DNA of 10,256 bases from Bacteroidia bacterium (GCA_030431945.1 JAUIIF010000106.1:1-10256); one strand, 5' to 3'. Numbered from the stretch's first letter, positions 1 to 7,296 are shown. Made by a program: numbers and translations. The notes: generated by a model not told the origin, from the letters alone.

Positions 1-357
1 CGTGGTCAGGATTGGGAGATGATCGTCGCACGGCTCCGGGAAAAGGTACTCGGCCTGCTCCAACAACAATTATTGGCACCTGCGTCCGCGCCCGGTGCAG
101 CAGTGCCGCTGGAAGCATTGATCGAGGAGGAGCGCATTGTCACCCCGCCTGACATCGAGCATTTAACGGGGTCTCACCAGGGGGCATTGTACGGAACAAG
201 CAGCAATAATACGATGGCTGCATTTCTGCGCCACCCCAATTTTAGCAGCCAGATAAAGGGCCTGTACTTCCTGGGGGGAAGCGTACATCCCGGCGGTGGT
301 GTTCCCCTCTGCTTACTTTCGGCTAAAATAACGGCGAACCTGATTGCTGAGGACTGA
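1..357 (+). CDS. Carotenoid desaturase, CrtI/CrtD family (FAD-dependent), C-terminal part
   Basis: This is the last 118 residues of a flavin-dependent carotenoid/phytoene desaturase; the frame is open from base 1, so the start lies outside the window. Seen: a stretch reading IVTPPDIEHLTGSHQGALYG, then GTSSNNTMAAFLRHPNFSS, then the C-terminal FAD-binding motif YFLGGSVHPGGGVPLCLLSA (about residues 86-105 of the visible part). From family knowledge, the GGSVHPGGGxPL form fits the CrtD-like desaturases of Bacteroidota better than the GAGTHPGAG form of classical CrtI, so a late carotenoid desaturation step is likely, but the exact substrate cannot be read from the tail. The enzyme would act at the membrane in pigment synthesis. 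Its stop codon touches a terminator hairpin shared with the convergent protease gene. No other carotenoid gene is visible in the window. The family call is firm and the subfamily is tentative. Confidence 0.88.
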   Translation, partial: RGQDWEMIVARLREKVLGLLQQQLLAPASAPGAAVPLEALIEEERIVTPPDIEHLTGSHQGALYGTSSNNTMAAFLRHPNFSSQIKGLYFLGGSVHPGGGVPLCLLSAKITANLIAED

Positions 358-389
358 AAAACCCGTACCTCCGGAGAAGGAGGTACGGG
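357..389 (-). terminator. Intrinsic terminator of the M4 protease gene, shared convergent hairpin
   Basis: A perfect 11-bp stem (CCCGTACCTCC at 362-372 pairs with GGAGGTACGGG at 379-389) closes a 6-nt loop. On the minus strand the stem is followed directly by five T residues (361-357), 38 bases after the protease stop, which is the layout of a rho-independent terminator for that gene. On the plus strand the stem follows the desaturase stop directly, but only A-rich sequence comes after it, so it would be a weaker stop for that gene. Confidence 0.85.
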
Positions 390-426
390 CAAAAACGATT
401 CAAATATTTGCTACAATTGGAATAGT

Positions 427-3400
427 CTACTGTTTCATGATTCGCCGGGTACTGGTGGTGCCGTTTGCCAGGGCAACCCGGAGCAGGTAGACCCCGGAGG
501 GCTGGTCGCGCAAATCCAGGCGAACGCTTTCCTTAACCGGCCGGCGCAGAACGATCTGACCGGATAGGTTATACAGTTCAAGCTCGGTACCGGGAACAAT
601 ATTTTCAGTGGTGATACGGACGTTGAGCACGTCTGCCGTAGGGTTCGGGAAGGCGGTAACCGAGACCACATCTTTGCTTGTAAGCTCCACGAGTCTGATG
701 TCCGAAGGCGTTTCTATTCCATCAAGGTCACGTTGAACGAGGCGGTAGAAATAACGGTCTGCGCCACTGATTTGGTCGTCTATGAATTGATAGTCAGCTC
801 CTTGTTCGGCTACTGCCGCAGCCGGTACCAGGGCCAGGTCTACGAACTTACCGTCGGGTGTGGCACTGCGCTGAATAACGAAGCCTTCGTTATTTTCCTC
901 GTGCGTTGTTGTCCAGTTCAGCTGGTTGGCTGCCCCGATGTTGTTGGCGGAGAAGTCCTGCAGCTTTACGGGCAGGAACAGGTCCTCTACACCCAGGGAG
1001 TAGTACCCTTCAAGAGACCGGAAGGAAGTAATGACGGCGAGGCCTCCTGGAATTTCCTCGACAAAGAGATAGCTGGCTTCCGTGCGGGTATTGGATAAAC
1101 CGGAGCAGACGAAGCTTTCTGTCTGGAAGGCAAGCAGGTCATCCCGATCGTAGCTGGTGGCAGCTTCAAAACCTTCTATTTCTGCATCGCTCAGGTACCA
1201 GGTAATTTCGAGTTGACTGTTGTTCCGGTCGTTGGAAGGCGTGATGCGGAAGGTTTTGTCCATGAAAATTCCGCCGGAACAGCGGTTCTTGCCTGTTCCT
1301 GAGGTGACGATGGCGACTTCCGTGCAACCGTAGTTAAAGCTGCTGTTGTTGGAAATTTTGGCAATGATGTTCCTGCCGTCCGGACTCAGGAAATAAAAGT
1401 TACTGTGTGGACCGAGTTCTTCTTCCACTTCCATTGTCGTAGTGCTGATGCCCGGAAAATCACCGGTAAGGGCTACATTTTCGAAAGAAAAACTGTAGGG
1501 GCTGCCGGCATTGGCATCGTTCCGCCAGCGCCAGCCAAGCTGGAAGTGGGTACCTTCCAGGAACTCCGGCAATACGGCACTGAAGTTGCCACTGGCAATA
1601 CTGATAAAGGTGCCGACGAAGGGGTCAAAATCGGTGAAATCTGTCCAGGTTACGCCATCAAATGAATAGGCGAGGTTGCCGTAATCAAACGGTACAGCTT
1701 CTACTTCCAGACCGGATACGCCGCTGGGAACGTCCGTCTCGCCACCAGCGATCCAGTCGAAACTGAGGCTGAGGTCCTGCATGCCCCGGGCGTCGATTAC
1801 CGGCGAGGCCAGGATGATGTCATTGTCCCCAACGCTGTTGTAGGTTGGCAGGCCACCGCCACCGATCGTGCTGATGCCTACGTAAGCACCACTGTTGGCG
1901 GAGCTGTACCAGCTGTTGGCCGTTCCGGTCATGGTCACTACGCTCCAGGCTGGCGGCAGGTTGTTGGCCCGCATCGTTTCGTAGAGTAGCGAGATGCCGG
2001 TGGCACCGGGAGAGAGTTCTACATCGTCGTCCATGAGGGTGACGACGTGGCGGTTATTTCCGGGAAGCAGAAGGGTGATGGTTTCATCTCCTTCAATGAT
2101 GGCATCATCAAAAATAGCAATCTGGAAATCATGCACGGCAAAACCATTGGGGCCGGCGCGGAAGTTCGGATTGATGATTTGAAAGTCCTTGCCCCGGGTA
2201 GCGGTTCCGGTAACGGAAACACGACCGTTGCCAACAACGGCTGCCTGTACGGTGAAGATTTTACTTGCATCACAGGTGGAGTTGTCGGTAACGCGTTCAC
2301 TGACGAATGACTGTTTGGACGTGAAGCCGGCAACTTGCTGGCAGTTGAAGGCGGGGCCTACACCCACGCCGTACCAGGAGTTGGTTACCTGCTGCTCAAA
2401 GTTGCCGCATTCGCCGCCGCCGGCTTCGGTCATGGTCCGCACAAAGGCAATCGAAGCCGCCCGCGCTTCGGCAAAGGTGGCGTTTGGCGTCAGTAGTAAT
2501 TCAGTACCGTAAGCGATCTTTTCGGAAATTTCGAAGCCCAGACCGGAGGTGCTGTAGTTGTCCCCCAAGTCATTGGTGCCGCTTTCTCCTGCCGTCATCA
2601 GGTAAAACCATTTATTAAGGACGCCCGAGTTGGTATGGACACCACACTGGTCATTCGCTAGCGTAGGCTCGCAGTCGGGGTTGGCCCAGTTGGCACCACC
2701 GTAGGTATCGGGATCACCGGCCCGGCCGGGTTCATCCATATAGCGCAGCGCCTGCCAGCCCGGAGCCGGATACTGGATGCCACCGTCGCGCTCGTCAATC
2801 TGTTCGCCAATGCCCCAGGGGTTCATGATGGCAGCGAGGCTCGGGTCTACACTGCGGGCAACGTAAGCTTCGATCGCTGCGCCCCAGATATCGGAGAACC
2901 CTTCGTTCATGGCTCCTGATTCACGGGCGTAGACCAAGTCGGCAGTAAACGTACAAATGGCGTGGCCGATTTCGTGACCACAAACATCAAGACTCATCAG
3001 CGGCGCAAAGGTTCCGTCGGGGTTAGCGCCACCCTGGTAACTGCCGTCGCCGTACGTCATTGCCGTACCATTCCAGAAGGCATTGTCATAAGCAACACCG
3101 TAGTGGAGGAAGCTTTTGATGGCAATACCGTTATCATCATAACTGTTCCGGCCGTGTACGTCGAGCCAGTAGTCATAAACGACCTGGGTGCCCCAGTGTG
3201 CATCCCAGGCAATGTCATCGTTGTCCGCTTCATTGATGTCGCCACCCCGCTTATGTTCGGCCAGGGTCCAGTTCAGGTCATCATCCGTAAAAGCCTTACC
3301 CTGTGCGTAGAGCGCAGGGAGCGAGAGCGGAATACCTCCTACACCGTTGAGGTCGTAGGTTTCCAGGCCATCGCCACGCGTGTCATCACGTAGCACGTAG

Positions 3401-4299
3401 AGGGGCCCGGAGGCGGGTAAATTTGTCCGGCTATCGAGTAGGAAGAGCCCGTTGTGTGGGTCCATCCCGTTGGTCTGCAGGTCCACCATAATGTCCCGGG
3501 TACCGGCGTAACGCGTTTCTACGCTTACGGGGGTGGAAACGTGCTTGATGATGCGGTTGGTGAGCATGATTTCGCCAGAATGAGCATTTACGTAAATCCA
3601 GGCCCGGCTGAGCGGCCGGGCAGCGTAAACGTTGAACTTCCAGGCAAGGTCTACGTCAACTTCAGCAGTTGCGTAGTTGTCAACGATCGTCAATTCGCCA
3701 CCGGGTTTAACGGCTTCCAGTTCGCGATTAATGGCTTGGTGTAGATCACGTGACCACACGTGACGAACGTAATCCTTTTCGACTTGCTCCCAGGCGTACT
3801 GTTCCGCACCAACGTAGGCCAGCGCTTTGGCAAGCGCCGCCTCCCGGGTGAGGGTGGGCTGTACGTTGACCCCCCTACGCAAATCGTAGCTTTCTGCCGT
3901 GATCAGCCGTGGGCCGTCGGCAGTGGAGAGAACGTTGTAGCGATCGTGTTCCACGGGAACGCCTTGGTAAAGGCGGCGGTATTTTTCCACCTTGAGGTTG
4001 GCGGAGTTGGCCGTGGCGCGCTCGAAGCGAAGCGCATTGGTTCCCGGGTCAAGTTGAAATAATTCCTGCACGAGTTCCGGCATCGTCGTGGCCCCTTGTT
4101 TTGTGGCCGGAAGGTCGTTGAGGGCGATGATGGCAGGAGTGCCACGCTCCTGGCTGAAGGTGGCAGAACGAACGGCTGCTTTAGCCATTAATTGAGCAGC
4201 CGGCGTCTGATTGTTTTTTTGTGCCGTGAGGCAAAAGGGAAGAAGTAGGCAAAGCACTACCAGCCCGCCAGCGCGGGAGAGGGGTAAAATAGTGAGCAT
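427..4299 (-). CDS. Secreted thermolysin-like (M4) zinc metalloprotease with Calx-beta-like and jelly-roll domains and T9SS sorting tail
   Basis: This is a 1290-residue extracellular endopeptidase. A Sec signal peptide spans residues 1-26 (cleavage likely after LTA). An FTP/PepSY-type propeptide covers about 40-245 (SRAWIYVNAHSGEIMLTNR lies near its end). The M4 catalytic domain covers about 250-650: HEIGH at 442-446 gives zinc ligands H442 and H446 and catalytic E443, GAMNEGFSD at 462-470 gives the third ligand E466, and VHTNSG gives the transition-state histidine H555. All expected catalytic residues are present, so the enzyme should be active. After it come a Calx-beta-like domain (about 655-762, with FDDAIIEGDETITLLL), a MAM/anchor-type jelly-roll (about 770-950), an uncharacterised Cys-containing region (950-1110), a fibronectin-like linker (1115-1205) and a type A T9SS C-terminal domain (1211-1290, starting VVSVTAFPNP). 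It is inferred to cross the outer membrane by T9SS and be released or anchored to digest protein. The start codon directly precedes a good signal peptide; no Shine-Dalgarno is seen. It is transcribed alone, divergent from the OmpA gene. Confidence 0.95.
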   Translation of the reverse strand: MLTILPLSRAGGLVVLCLLLPFCLTAQKNNQTPAAQLMAKAAVRSATFSQERGTPAIIALNDLPATKQGATTMPELVQELFQLDPGTNALRFERATANSANLKVEKYRRLYQGVPVEHDRYNVLSTADGPRLITAESYDLRRGVNVQPTLTREAALAKALAYVGAEQYAWEQVEKDYVRHVWSRDLHQAINRELEAVKPGGELTIVDNYATAEVDVDLAWKFNVYAARPLSRAWIYVNAHSGEIMLTNRIIKHVSTPVSVETRYAGTRDIMVDLQTNGMDPHNGLFLLDSRTNLPASGPLYVLRDDTRGDGLETYDLNGVGGIPLSLPALYAQGKAFTDDDLNWTLAEHKRGGDINEADNDDIAWDAHWGTQVVYDYWLDVHGRNSYDDNGIAIKSFLHYGVAYDNAFWNGTAMTYGDGSYQGGANPDGTFAPLMSLDVCGHEIGHAICTFTADLVYARESGAMNEGFSDIWGAAIEAYVARSVDPSLAAIMNPWGIGEQIDERDGGIQYPAPGWQALRYMDEPGRAGDPDTYGGANWANPDCEPTLANDQCGVHTNSGVLNKWFYLMTAGESGTNDLGDNYSTSGLGFEISEKIAYGTELLLTPNATFAEARAASIAFVRTMTEAGGGECGNFEQQVTNSWYGVGVGPAFNCQQVAGFTSKQSFVSERVTDNSTCDASKIFTVQAAVVGNGRVSVTGTATRGKDFQIINPNFRAGPNGFAVHDFQIAIFDDAIIEGDETITLLLPGNNRHVVTLMDDDVELSPGATGISLLYETMRANNLPPAWSVVTMTGTANSWYSSANSGAYVGISTIGGGGLPTYNSVGDNDIILASPVIDARGMQDLSLSFDWIAGGETDVPSGVSGLEVEAVPFDYGNLAYSFDGVTWTDFTDFDPFVGTFISIASGNFSAVLPEFLEGTHFQLGWRWRNDANAGSPYSFSFENVALTGDFPGISTTTMEVEEELGPHSNFYFLSPDGRNIIAKISNNSSFNYGCTEVAIVTSGTGKNRCSGGIFMDKTFRITPSNDRNNSQLEITWYLSDAEIEGFEAATSYDRDDLLAFQTESFVCSGLSNTRTEASYLFVEEIPGGLAVITSFRSLEGYYSLGVEDLFLPVKLQDFSANNIGAANQLNWTTTHEENNEGFVIQRSATPDGKFVDLALVPAAAVAEQGADYQFIDDQISGADRYFYRLVQRDLDGIETPSDIRLVELTSKDVVSVTAFPNPTADVLNVRITTENIVPGTELELYNLSGQIVLRRPVKESVRLDLRDQPSGVYLLRVALANGTTSTRRIMKQ

Positions 4300-4434
4300 A
4301 ATAGATGGGGGTTGCTTGGTTAAAAAGTGTGTGTATGGTCAGACATACGACATTTGCCTGTAGTCGGATTCGTCAGGAATAAAAAAAACTGAAAAAATGT
4401 GTTTTTGCCATTTTGCCCCTTTGTTCACCGGGTA

Positions 4435-4463
4435 TTTGGGAGGAAATATTTTTAATAATTTGG
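4435..4463 (+). promoter_or_regulatory. Candidate Bacteroidota-type promoter for the OmpA lipoprotein gene
   Basis: TTTG at 4435-4438 is followed after 17 bases by TAATTTGG at 4456-4463, one mismatch from the -33/-7 pattern TTTG-N(about 19)-TAnnTTTG. It would leave a leader of about 180 nt. The spacing is short and one core base is off, so this is only a candidate. Confidence 0.25.
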
Positions 4464-4469
4464 TTTCTG

Positions 4470-4484
4470 CCAATTTTAAATTGG
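4470..4484. repeat. Short inverted repeat, possible operator
   Basis: The 7-bp arms CCAATTT (4470-4476) and AAATTGG (4478-4484) flank a single T. A related half-site, AATTTGG, lies at 4457-4463 inside the candidate OmpA -7 region. The placement between two divergent genes, just downstream of that candidate promoter, would suit a dimeric regulator, but AT-rich DNA yields such repeats by chance. Confidence 0.3.
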
Positions 4485-4647
4485 TAGCCCTGTGTTGGTA
4501 GTTACTTAAGGTATTTCAAAAGAATCAGAGGGAAGGGGTCTTGCGAAAATGTTAGGGGGGCGACAAATGATTATTGTCTTCCTCAGGCCGAACACTTAAC
4601 TCTCCAAAACGGTATTATGGCCGAACTCACCTCTAAATTTATCTACC

Positions 4648-5364
4648 ATGCAAAGTGCGATCAAGTTTTTCGGCCTTCTATTTTTAGCCCTCTTGCTCCA
4701 GGTCGGGAGCGGCTGTAACACGAGTAAGTCGGCAAAAGGAGCCGTGATCGGTGGTGCTGCCGGCGGTGTGCTGGGCGGTGCTATTGGCAAAAAAGGCGGA
4801 GATGGCACTAAAGGCGCCGTGATTGGCGCCGTCGTCGGTGGAACCGCAGGAGCCATCATCGGCAAGTATATGGACAAGCAGGCCCAGGAACTGGAAGAAG
4901 AAGTGCCCGGCGCAACGGTGGAAAAAGTGGAAGTTGTAGATCCGGAAACCGGTGAAACAATCACGGAAAGCGTAACCGTTACCTTTGACGGCGGCGTACT
5001 GTTTGAATTTGGCAAAGCTTCCCTCACCGCAGCCAGTCGCGCGGAACTGGATCGGATGGCCGGGGTATTCGTCCGTTACCCGGATACGGATATTCTGATC
5101 GATGGACATACCGACAATGTCGGATCTGAGCAGACCAACCAAACCCTCAGCGAAAAACGTGCCGCATCCGTCGCCGATTACCTGGTGGCACAAAACATCT
5201 CCCGCGCCCGGATGAAAACGACCGGCTACGGGGAAATGAAGCCAGTAACCACCAATGAAACGGATGCAGGCCGGGCTAAAAACCGGCGCGTGGAACTAAG
5301 CATCAAAGCCAACGAAAACCTGGCGAAAAAAGCAAGTGAAGGCACCCTGACGGTGCCGGAGTAA
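4648..5364 (+). CDS. OmpA-family peptidoglycan-binding lipoprotein with double glycine zipper (YiaD-like)
   Basis: This 238-residue envelope lipoprotein probably ties the outer membrane to the cell wall. A signal peptide (residues 1-22) ends at GSGC with Cys23 as lipid site; position -3 is Gly instead of Leu, so the lipobox is imperfect, though the context is otherwise good. Two glycine-zipper repeats follow, K30-K49 and K55-Y74, each built as KGAVIG..GG..G..IGK. The OmpA C-terminal domain covers about 110-225: DGHTDN holds D156, LSEKRAASV holds R171, and GRAKNRRVEL lies at about 209-218. The D156-R171 spacing of 15 equals that of the diaminopimelate-binding Asp/Arg pair known from OmpA proteins, so peptidoglycan binding is expected. 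The arrangement of lipoprotein, Gly-zipper and OmpA domain is that of E. coli YiaD. The gene stands alone, divergent from the protease and ended by a strong hairpin. The start directly precedes the signal peptide, with no Shine-Dalgarno. Confidence 0.93.
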   Translation: MQSAIKFFGLLFLALLLQVGSGCNTSKSAKGAVIGGAAGGVLGGAIGKKGGDGTKGAVIGAVVGGTAGAIIGKYMDKQAQELEEEVPGATVEKVEVVDPETGETITESVTVTFDGGVLFEFGKASLTAASRAELDRMAGVFVRYPDTDILIDGHTDNVGSEQTNQTLSEKRAASVADYLVAQNISRARMKTTGYGEMKPVTTNETDAGRAKNRRVELSIKANENLAKKASEGTLTVPE

Positions 5365-5390
5365 TACCTCCTGATTATTACTGGTCCCAT

Positions 5391-5429
5391 AATAGTGTCA
5401 TTGAAAGTGTTTTCAATGGCACTATTTTT
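5391..5429 (+). terminator. Strong intrinsic terminator after the OmpA lipoprotein gene
   Basis: A 16-bp stem (5391-5406 with 5411-5426, one G-U pair at T5399/G5419) closes a GTGT loop and runs into TTTTT at 5425-5429, 26 bases after the OmpA stop. No T-run follows on the minus strand, so it acts in the plus direction. Its T-tract lies only 5 bases before the next start codon. Confidence 0.92.
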
Positions 5430-5430
5430 A
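5401..5430 (+). promoter_or_regulatory. Candidate promoter of the VOC gene, embedded in the upstream terminator
   Basis: TTG at 5401-5403, a 19-base spacer and TATTTTTA at 5423-5430 fit the Bacteroidota pattern TTG-N19-TAnnTTTG with one mismatch (final A for G). The -7 element ends 4 bases before the ATG at 5435, the same geometry as the perfect element in front of gatA (7214-7207, 4 bases before its ATG). This implies a leaderless or nearly leaderless transcript. The -33 lies in the left arm and the -7 in the right arm and T-tract of the terminator. Confidence 0.5.
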
Positions 5431-5434
5431 GGTC

Positions 5435-5806
5435 ATGAAGTCTTTACAAGAAACAACGCAGCTCCGCACCTTTATTCCTGCCCGGAATTTTGCCACCTCC
5501 CGGGCATTTTATCAAGACCTGGGCGCAGAGGAAATCTGGTCTTCGGATGATATGGTGCTGCTGCAACTAGGGGGAAGTCAGTTCTATCTGCAGAAGGCTT
5601 ACGTGAAGGACTGGGCTGAAAACTGCATGCTTTTCCTGCTCGTTCCTGACCTGGAAACCTGCTGGGCAGAATTGCAGGCCCTTGATCTGGTCAACCGGTA
5701 CCCCGGCGTCCGGTGGAAGGAACCAACCGATTATCCCTGGGGGTTACGGGAAATTCACCTCATTGACCCGGCGGGCGTACTGTGGCATTTTGCTAGAAAC
5801 CTCTGA
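5435..5806 (+). CDS. VOC superfamily protein (glyoxalase / bleomycin-resistance fold)
   Basis: This small cytoplasmic protein of 123 residues has the two-module beta-alpha-beta-beta-beta vicinal-oxygen-chelate fold. Seen: a first module starting LRTFIPARNFATSRAFYQDL (residues 10-29) with the typical RAFY helix, a middle strand YLQKAYV (51-57), and a closing IHLIDPAGVLWHF (107-119), the usual DPxG-x-x-W/F end. The histidine and glutamate metal ligands of glyoxalase I are not clearly present (the first strand lacks His), so a metal-independent binding role, as in bleomycin-resistance-like proteins, is as likely as an enzyme. The substrate is unknown. The length is normal for a single VOC protein. 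The start is fixed by a terminator 5 bases upstream. The last 14 bases overlap the convergent gatA gene. Confidence 0.85.
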   Translation: MKSLQETTQLRTFIPARNFATSRAFYQDLGAEEIWSSDDMVLLQLGGSQFYLQKAYVKDWAENCMLFLLVPDLETCWAELQALDLVNRYPGVRWKEPTDYPWGLREIHLIDPAGVLWHFARNL

Positions 5807-7202
5807 TGAATTCCAGTAATTTAGCTTCCTCCCACTGGTCGGCCATCAGTTGATACCCAACGGGCAGCTCATTAGCTGATGCAACCGGTACGGCTACGGC
5901 CGGCAAACCGGCCAGATTGGCCAGTACGGTATAAATATCCGCCAGGTAATTGGCCACCGGATCATTGGTTTGTTCACCGATCTTCCAGGGCTGGCTGGGG
6001 GAAACGGGCATGAGGATAAAGTCATGGGTATCCAGAATGCCCTGTAGCTGATCGCGAATCAGGCGACGAACCTTTTGTGCCTTACCGTAGTAGGCATCAT
6101 AATAACCACTGCTGAGGACAAAAGTGCCCAGCAAAATGCGGCGCTGTACCTCCGTACCGAAACCTTCACTACGGGACTTGGTGTAGGTCTCCGCCAGGTC
6201 TTTGGCGGCCGGGCTGCGATGTCCGTACCGCATTCCATCAAAGCGGCTGAGGTTTGAGCTGGCTTCTGCCGTGGTAAGGACATAGTAAGTCGGCACCACG
6301 TAATCAAAAAAGGAAAAGCTGACCGGCGCTACCGTGTGCCCGGCGGCCCGGAAATTTTCGAGGGTTTGCTGCATGGCGGTCCGGATCTCCGGGGCCAGGG
6401 CCTCACTGTCGAGGAGCTCGGCGAAGTAAGCGATGCTTTGGGGAGACCGCTCCGGCGTATCCTTGCTGTAGAGCGGAACGGCTTTGTTCGGGGCCGTAGC
6501 GTCGTAGGCGTCGGCACCGGCGCTTATTTCCAGCGCCAGGGCAATATCCGTCGGGTGATGGGCGAGGTACCCGATCTGGTCGAAACTGGAACCGTAGGCG
6601 ATCAGACCGTGCCGGCTGATCCGCCCGTAAGTGGGTTTGAAACCGTAGAGGCCGCAGAAAGAGGCCGGCTGCCGGACGGAGCCGCCCGTACTGGAGCCCA
6701 TCGCGAGCAGGCAGGTGCCCGCCTGGACGGAAACGGCCGCCCCGCCGGAGCTGCCGCCCGGCACCCGGGTGACGTCCGCCGCATTCCGCGTGGGCCCGTA
6801 AAAGCTGTTTTCGTTCCCCGAGCCCATGGCAAATTCATCGCAGTTCGTCCGGCCGATCACGATCACGTCTTCGTCGAGTAAGCGCTGCAGCGCCGTGGCG
6901 GTATAGGGCGAGACAAAGCCGTCCAGGATTTTAGAGCCGGCGCTTACCGCGTGCCCGGCGTAGCAAATGACATCCTTGATGCTCAGTACAACCCCTGCTA
7001 ATTTACCCATCCTCGCACCCTGCGCCCGCGCCTTATCCTGCCTGGCGGCTTCCTGCAGGGCTTCCTCCGCAAATACCTCAACGTAAATGTTCAAATGGGC
7101 CTGCTCTTTGATGGCCGCAAGGTATTGTCGTACAATCGCTACGGTAGTCGTTTTGCCTTCGGCCAGGGCTGCCTGGGTGGATTGGATGGAGGGGTAAGCC
7201 AT
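5793..7202 (-). CDS. gatA: Aspartyl/glutamyl-tRNA(Asn/Gln) amidotransferase subunit A
   Basis: GatA is the glutaminase subunit of GatCAB. It frees ammonia from glutamine to amidate Glu-tRNA(Gln) or Asp-tRNA(Asn) in the cytoplasm. The 469-residue protein has the amidase signature fold. LSIKDVICYAG carries Lys76, PGGSSGGAA carries Ser151 and GSSTGGSVRQPASFCG carries nucleophile Ser175; the 99- and 24-residue spacings equal those of the known Lys-cisSer-Ser triad. GNENSFYGPTRN, FKPTYGRISRHGL and SSFDQIG are also typical. The residue usually Asp in GSDTGGS is Ser171 here. An upstream in-frame ATG at 7244 would add 14 residues without family support, and a perfect -7 element at 7214-7207 lies between the two, so the start at 7202 is preferred. 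GatB and GatC are not nearby, which is common in Bacteroidota. The 3' end overlaps the VOC gene by 14 bp on the opposite strand. Confidence 0.95.
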   Translation of the reverse strand: MAYPSIQSTQAALAEGKTTTVAIVRQYLAAIKEQAHLNIYVEVFAEEALQEAARQDKARAQGARMGKLAGVVLSIKDVICYAGHAVSAGSKILDGFVSPYTATALQRLLDEDVIVIGRTNCDEFAMGSGNENSFYGPTRNAADVTRVPGGSSGGAAVSVQAGTCLLAMGSSTGGSVRQPASFCGLYGFKPTYGRISRHGLIAYGSSFDQIGYLAHHPTDIALALEISAGADAYDATAPNKAVPLYSKDTPERSPQSIAYFAELLDSEALAPEIRTAMQQTLENFRAAGHTVAPVSFSFFDYVVPTYYVLTTAEASSNLSRFDGMRYGHRSPAAKDLAETYTKSRSEGFGTEVQRRILLGTFVLSSGYYDAYYGKAQKVRRLIRDQLQGILDTHDFILMPVSPSQPWKIGEQTNDPVANYLADIYTVLANLAGLPAVAVPVASANELPVGYQLMADQWEEAKLLEFIRGF

Positions 7203-7206
7203 GCGG

Positions 7207-7214
7207 CAAAGATA
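7207..7214 (-). promoter_or_regulatory. Promoter -7 element of gatA
   Basis: On the minus strand TATCTTTG (7214-7207) matches the Bacteroidota -7 consensus TAnnTTTG at every fixed position and lies 4 bases before the gatA ATG, implying a transcript starting at or next to the start codon. No clear TTTG is found at the -33 distance. The site supports gatA having its own promoter apart from the MATE gene upstream. Confidence 0.55.
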
Positions 7215-7247
7215 GGCAAGGCGGCAGTTTGTTAGGCGGGTCACCGG

Positions 7248-7282
7248 GCTGGTATTGGCGTAAAATTCGTGTTATTACCAGC
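7248..7282. repeat. Inverted repeat between the MATE and gatA genes
   Basis: The 7-bp arms GCTGGTA (7248-7254) and TACCAGC (7276-7282) flank 21 AT-rich bases. It lies downstream of the MATE stop and upstream of gatA on the minus strand. It could slow or stop read-through, or bind a regulator; there is no T-tract after it. Confidence 0.3.
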
Positions 7283-7296
7283 ACCTAAGGGGTAAA

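Larger units (their letters stand above)
4300..4647. other. AT-rich divergent intergenic region
   Basis: This 348-bp stretch separates the protease (-) and the OmpA lipoprotein (+). It is clearly more AT-rich than the flanking genes, with runs of A (4381-4388) and T-rich patches, and I find no convincing ORF or RNA gene. It should hold the promoters of both genes. No perfect TAnnTTTG element is found on either strand. Near matches are TAATTTGG at 4456-4463 (+), TAAATTTA at 4634-4641 (+) and TATGTCTG at 4347-4340 (-). A short inverted repeat sits at 4470-4484. Confidence 0.6.

Noticed and set aside
2962..3393. Plus-strand frame of 143 codons opposite the protease gene
   Set aside because: It mirrors the catalytic-domain region of the M4 protease, where all motifs read on the minus strand; no independent support.
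4596..5193. Minus-strand frames opposite the OmpA lipoprotein gene
   Set aside because: They are antisense to a gene with signal peptide and conserved OmpA motifs, and show Ser/Pro/Thr-rich low-complexity content typical of antisense of Gly-zipper codons.
6336..6881. A 181-codon open frame on the plus strand opposite gatA
   Set aside because: It lies wholly antisense to a clearly real gene, has low-complexity Gly/Arg/Ala-rich content typical of an antisense frame in GC-rich DNA, and resembles no family I know.
7203..7244. Longer gatA start at 7244, adding 14 residues
   Set aside because: The added residues match nothing in GatA, and a full-match -7 promoter element (7214-7207) lies inside this stretch, so transcription would start after it.
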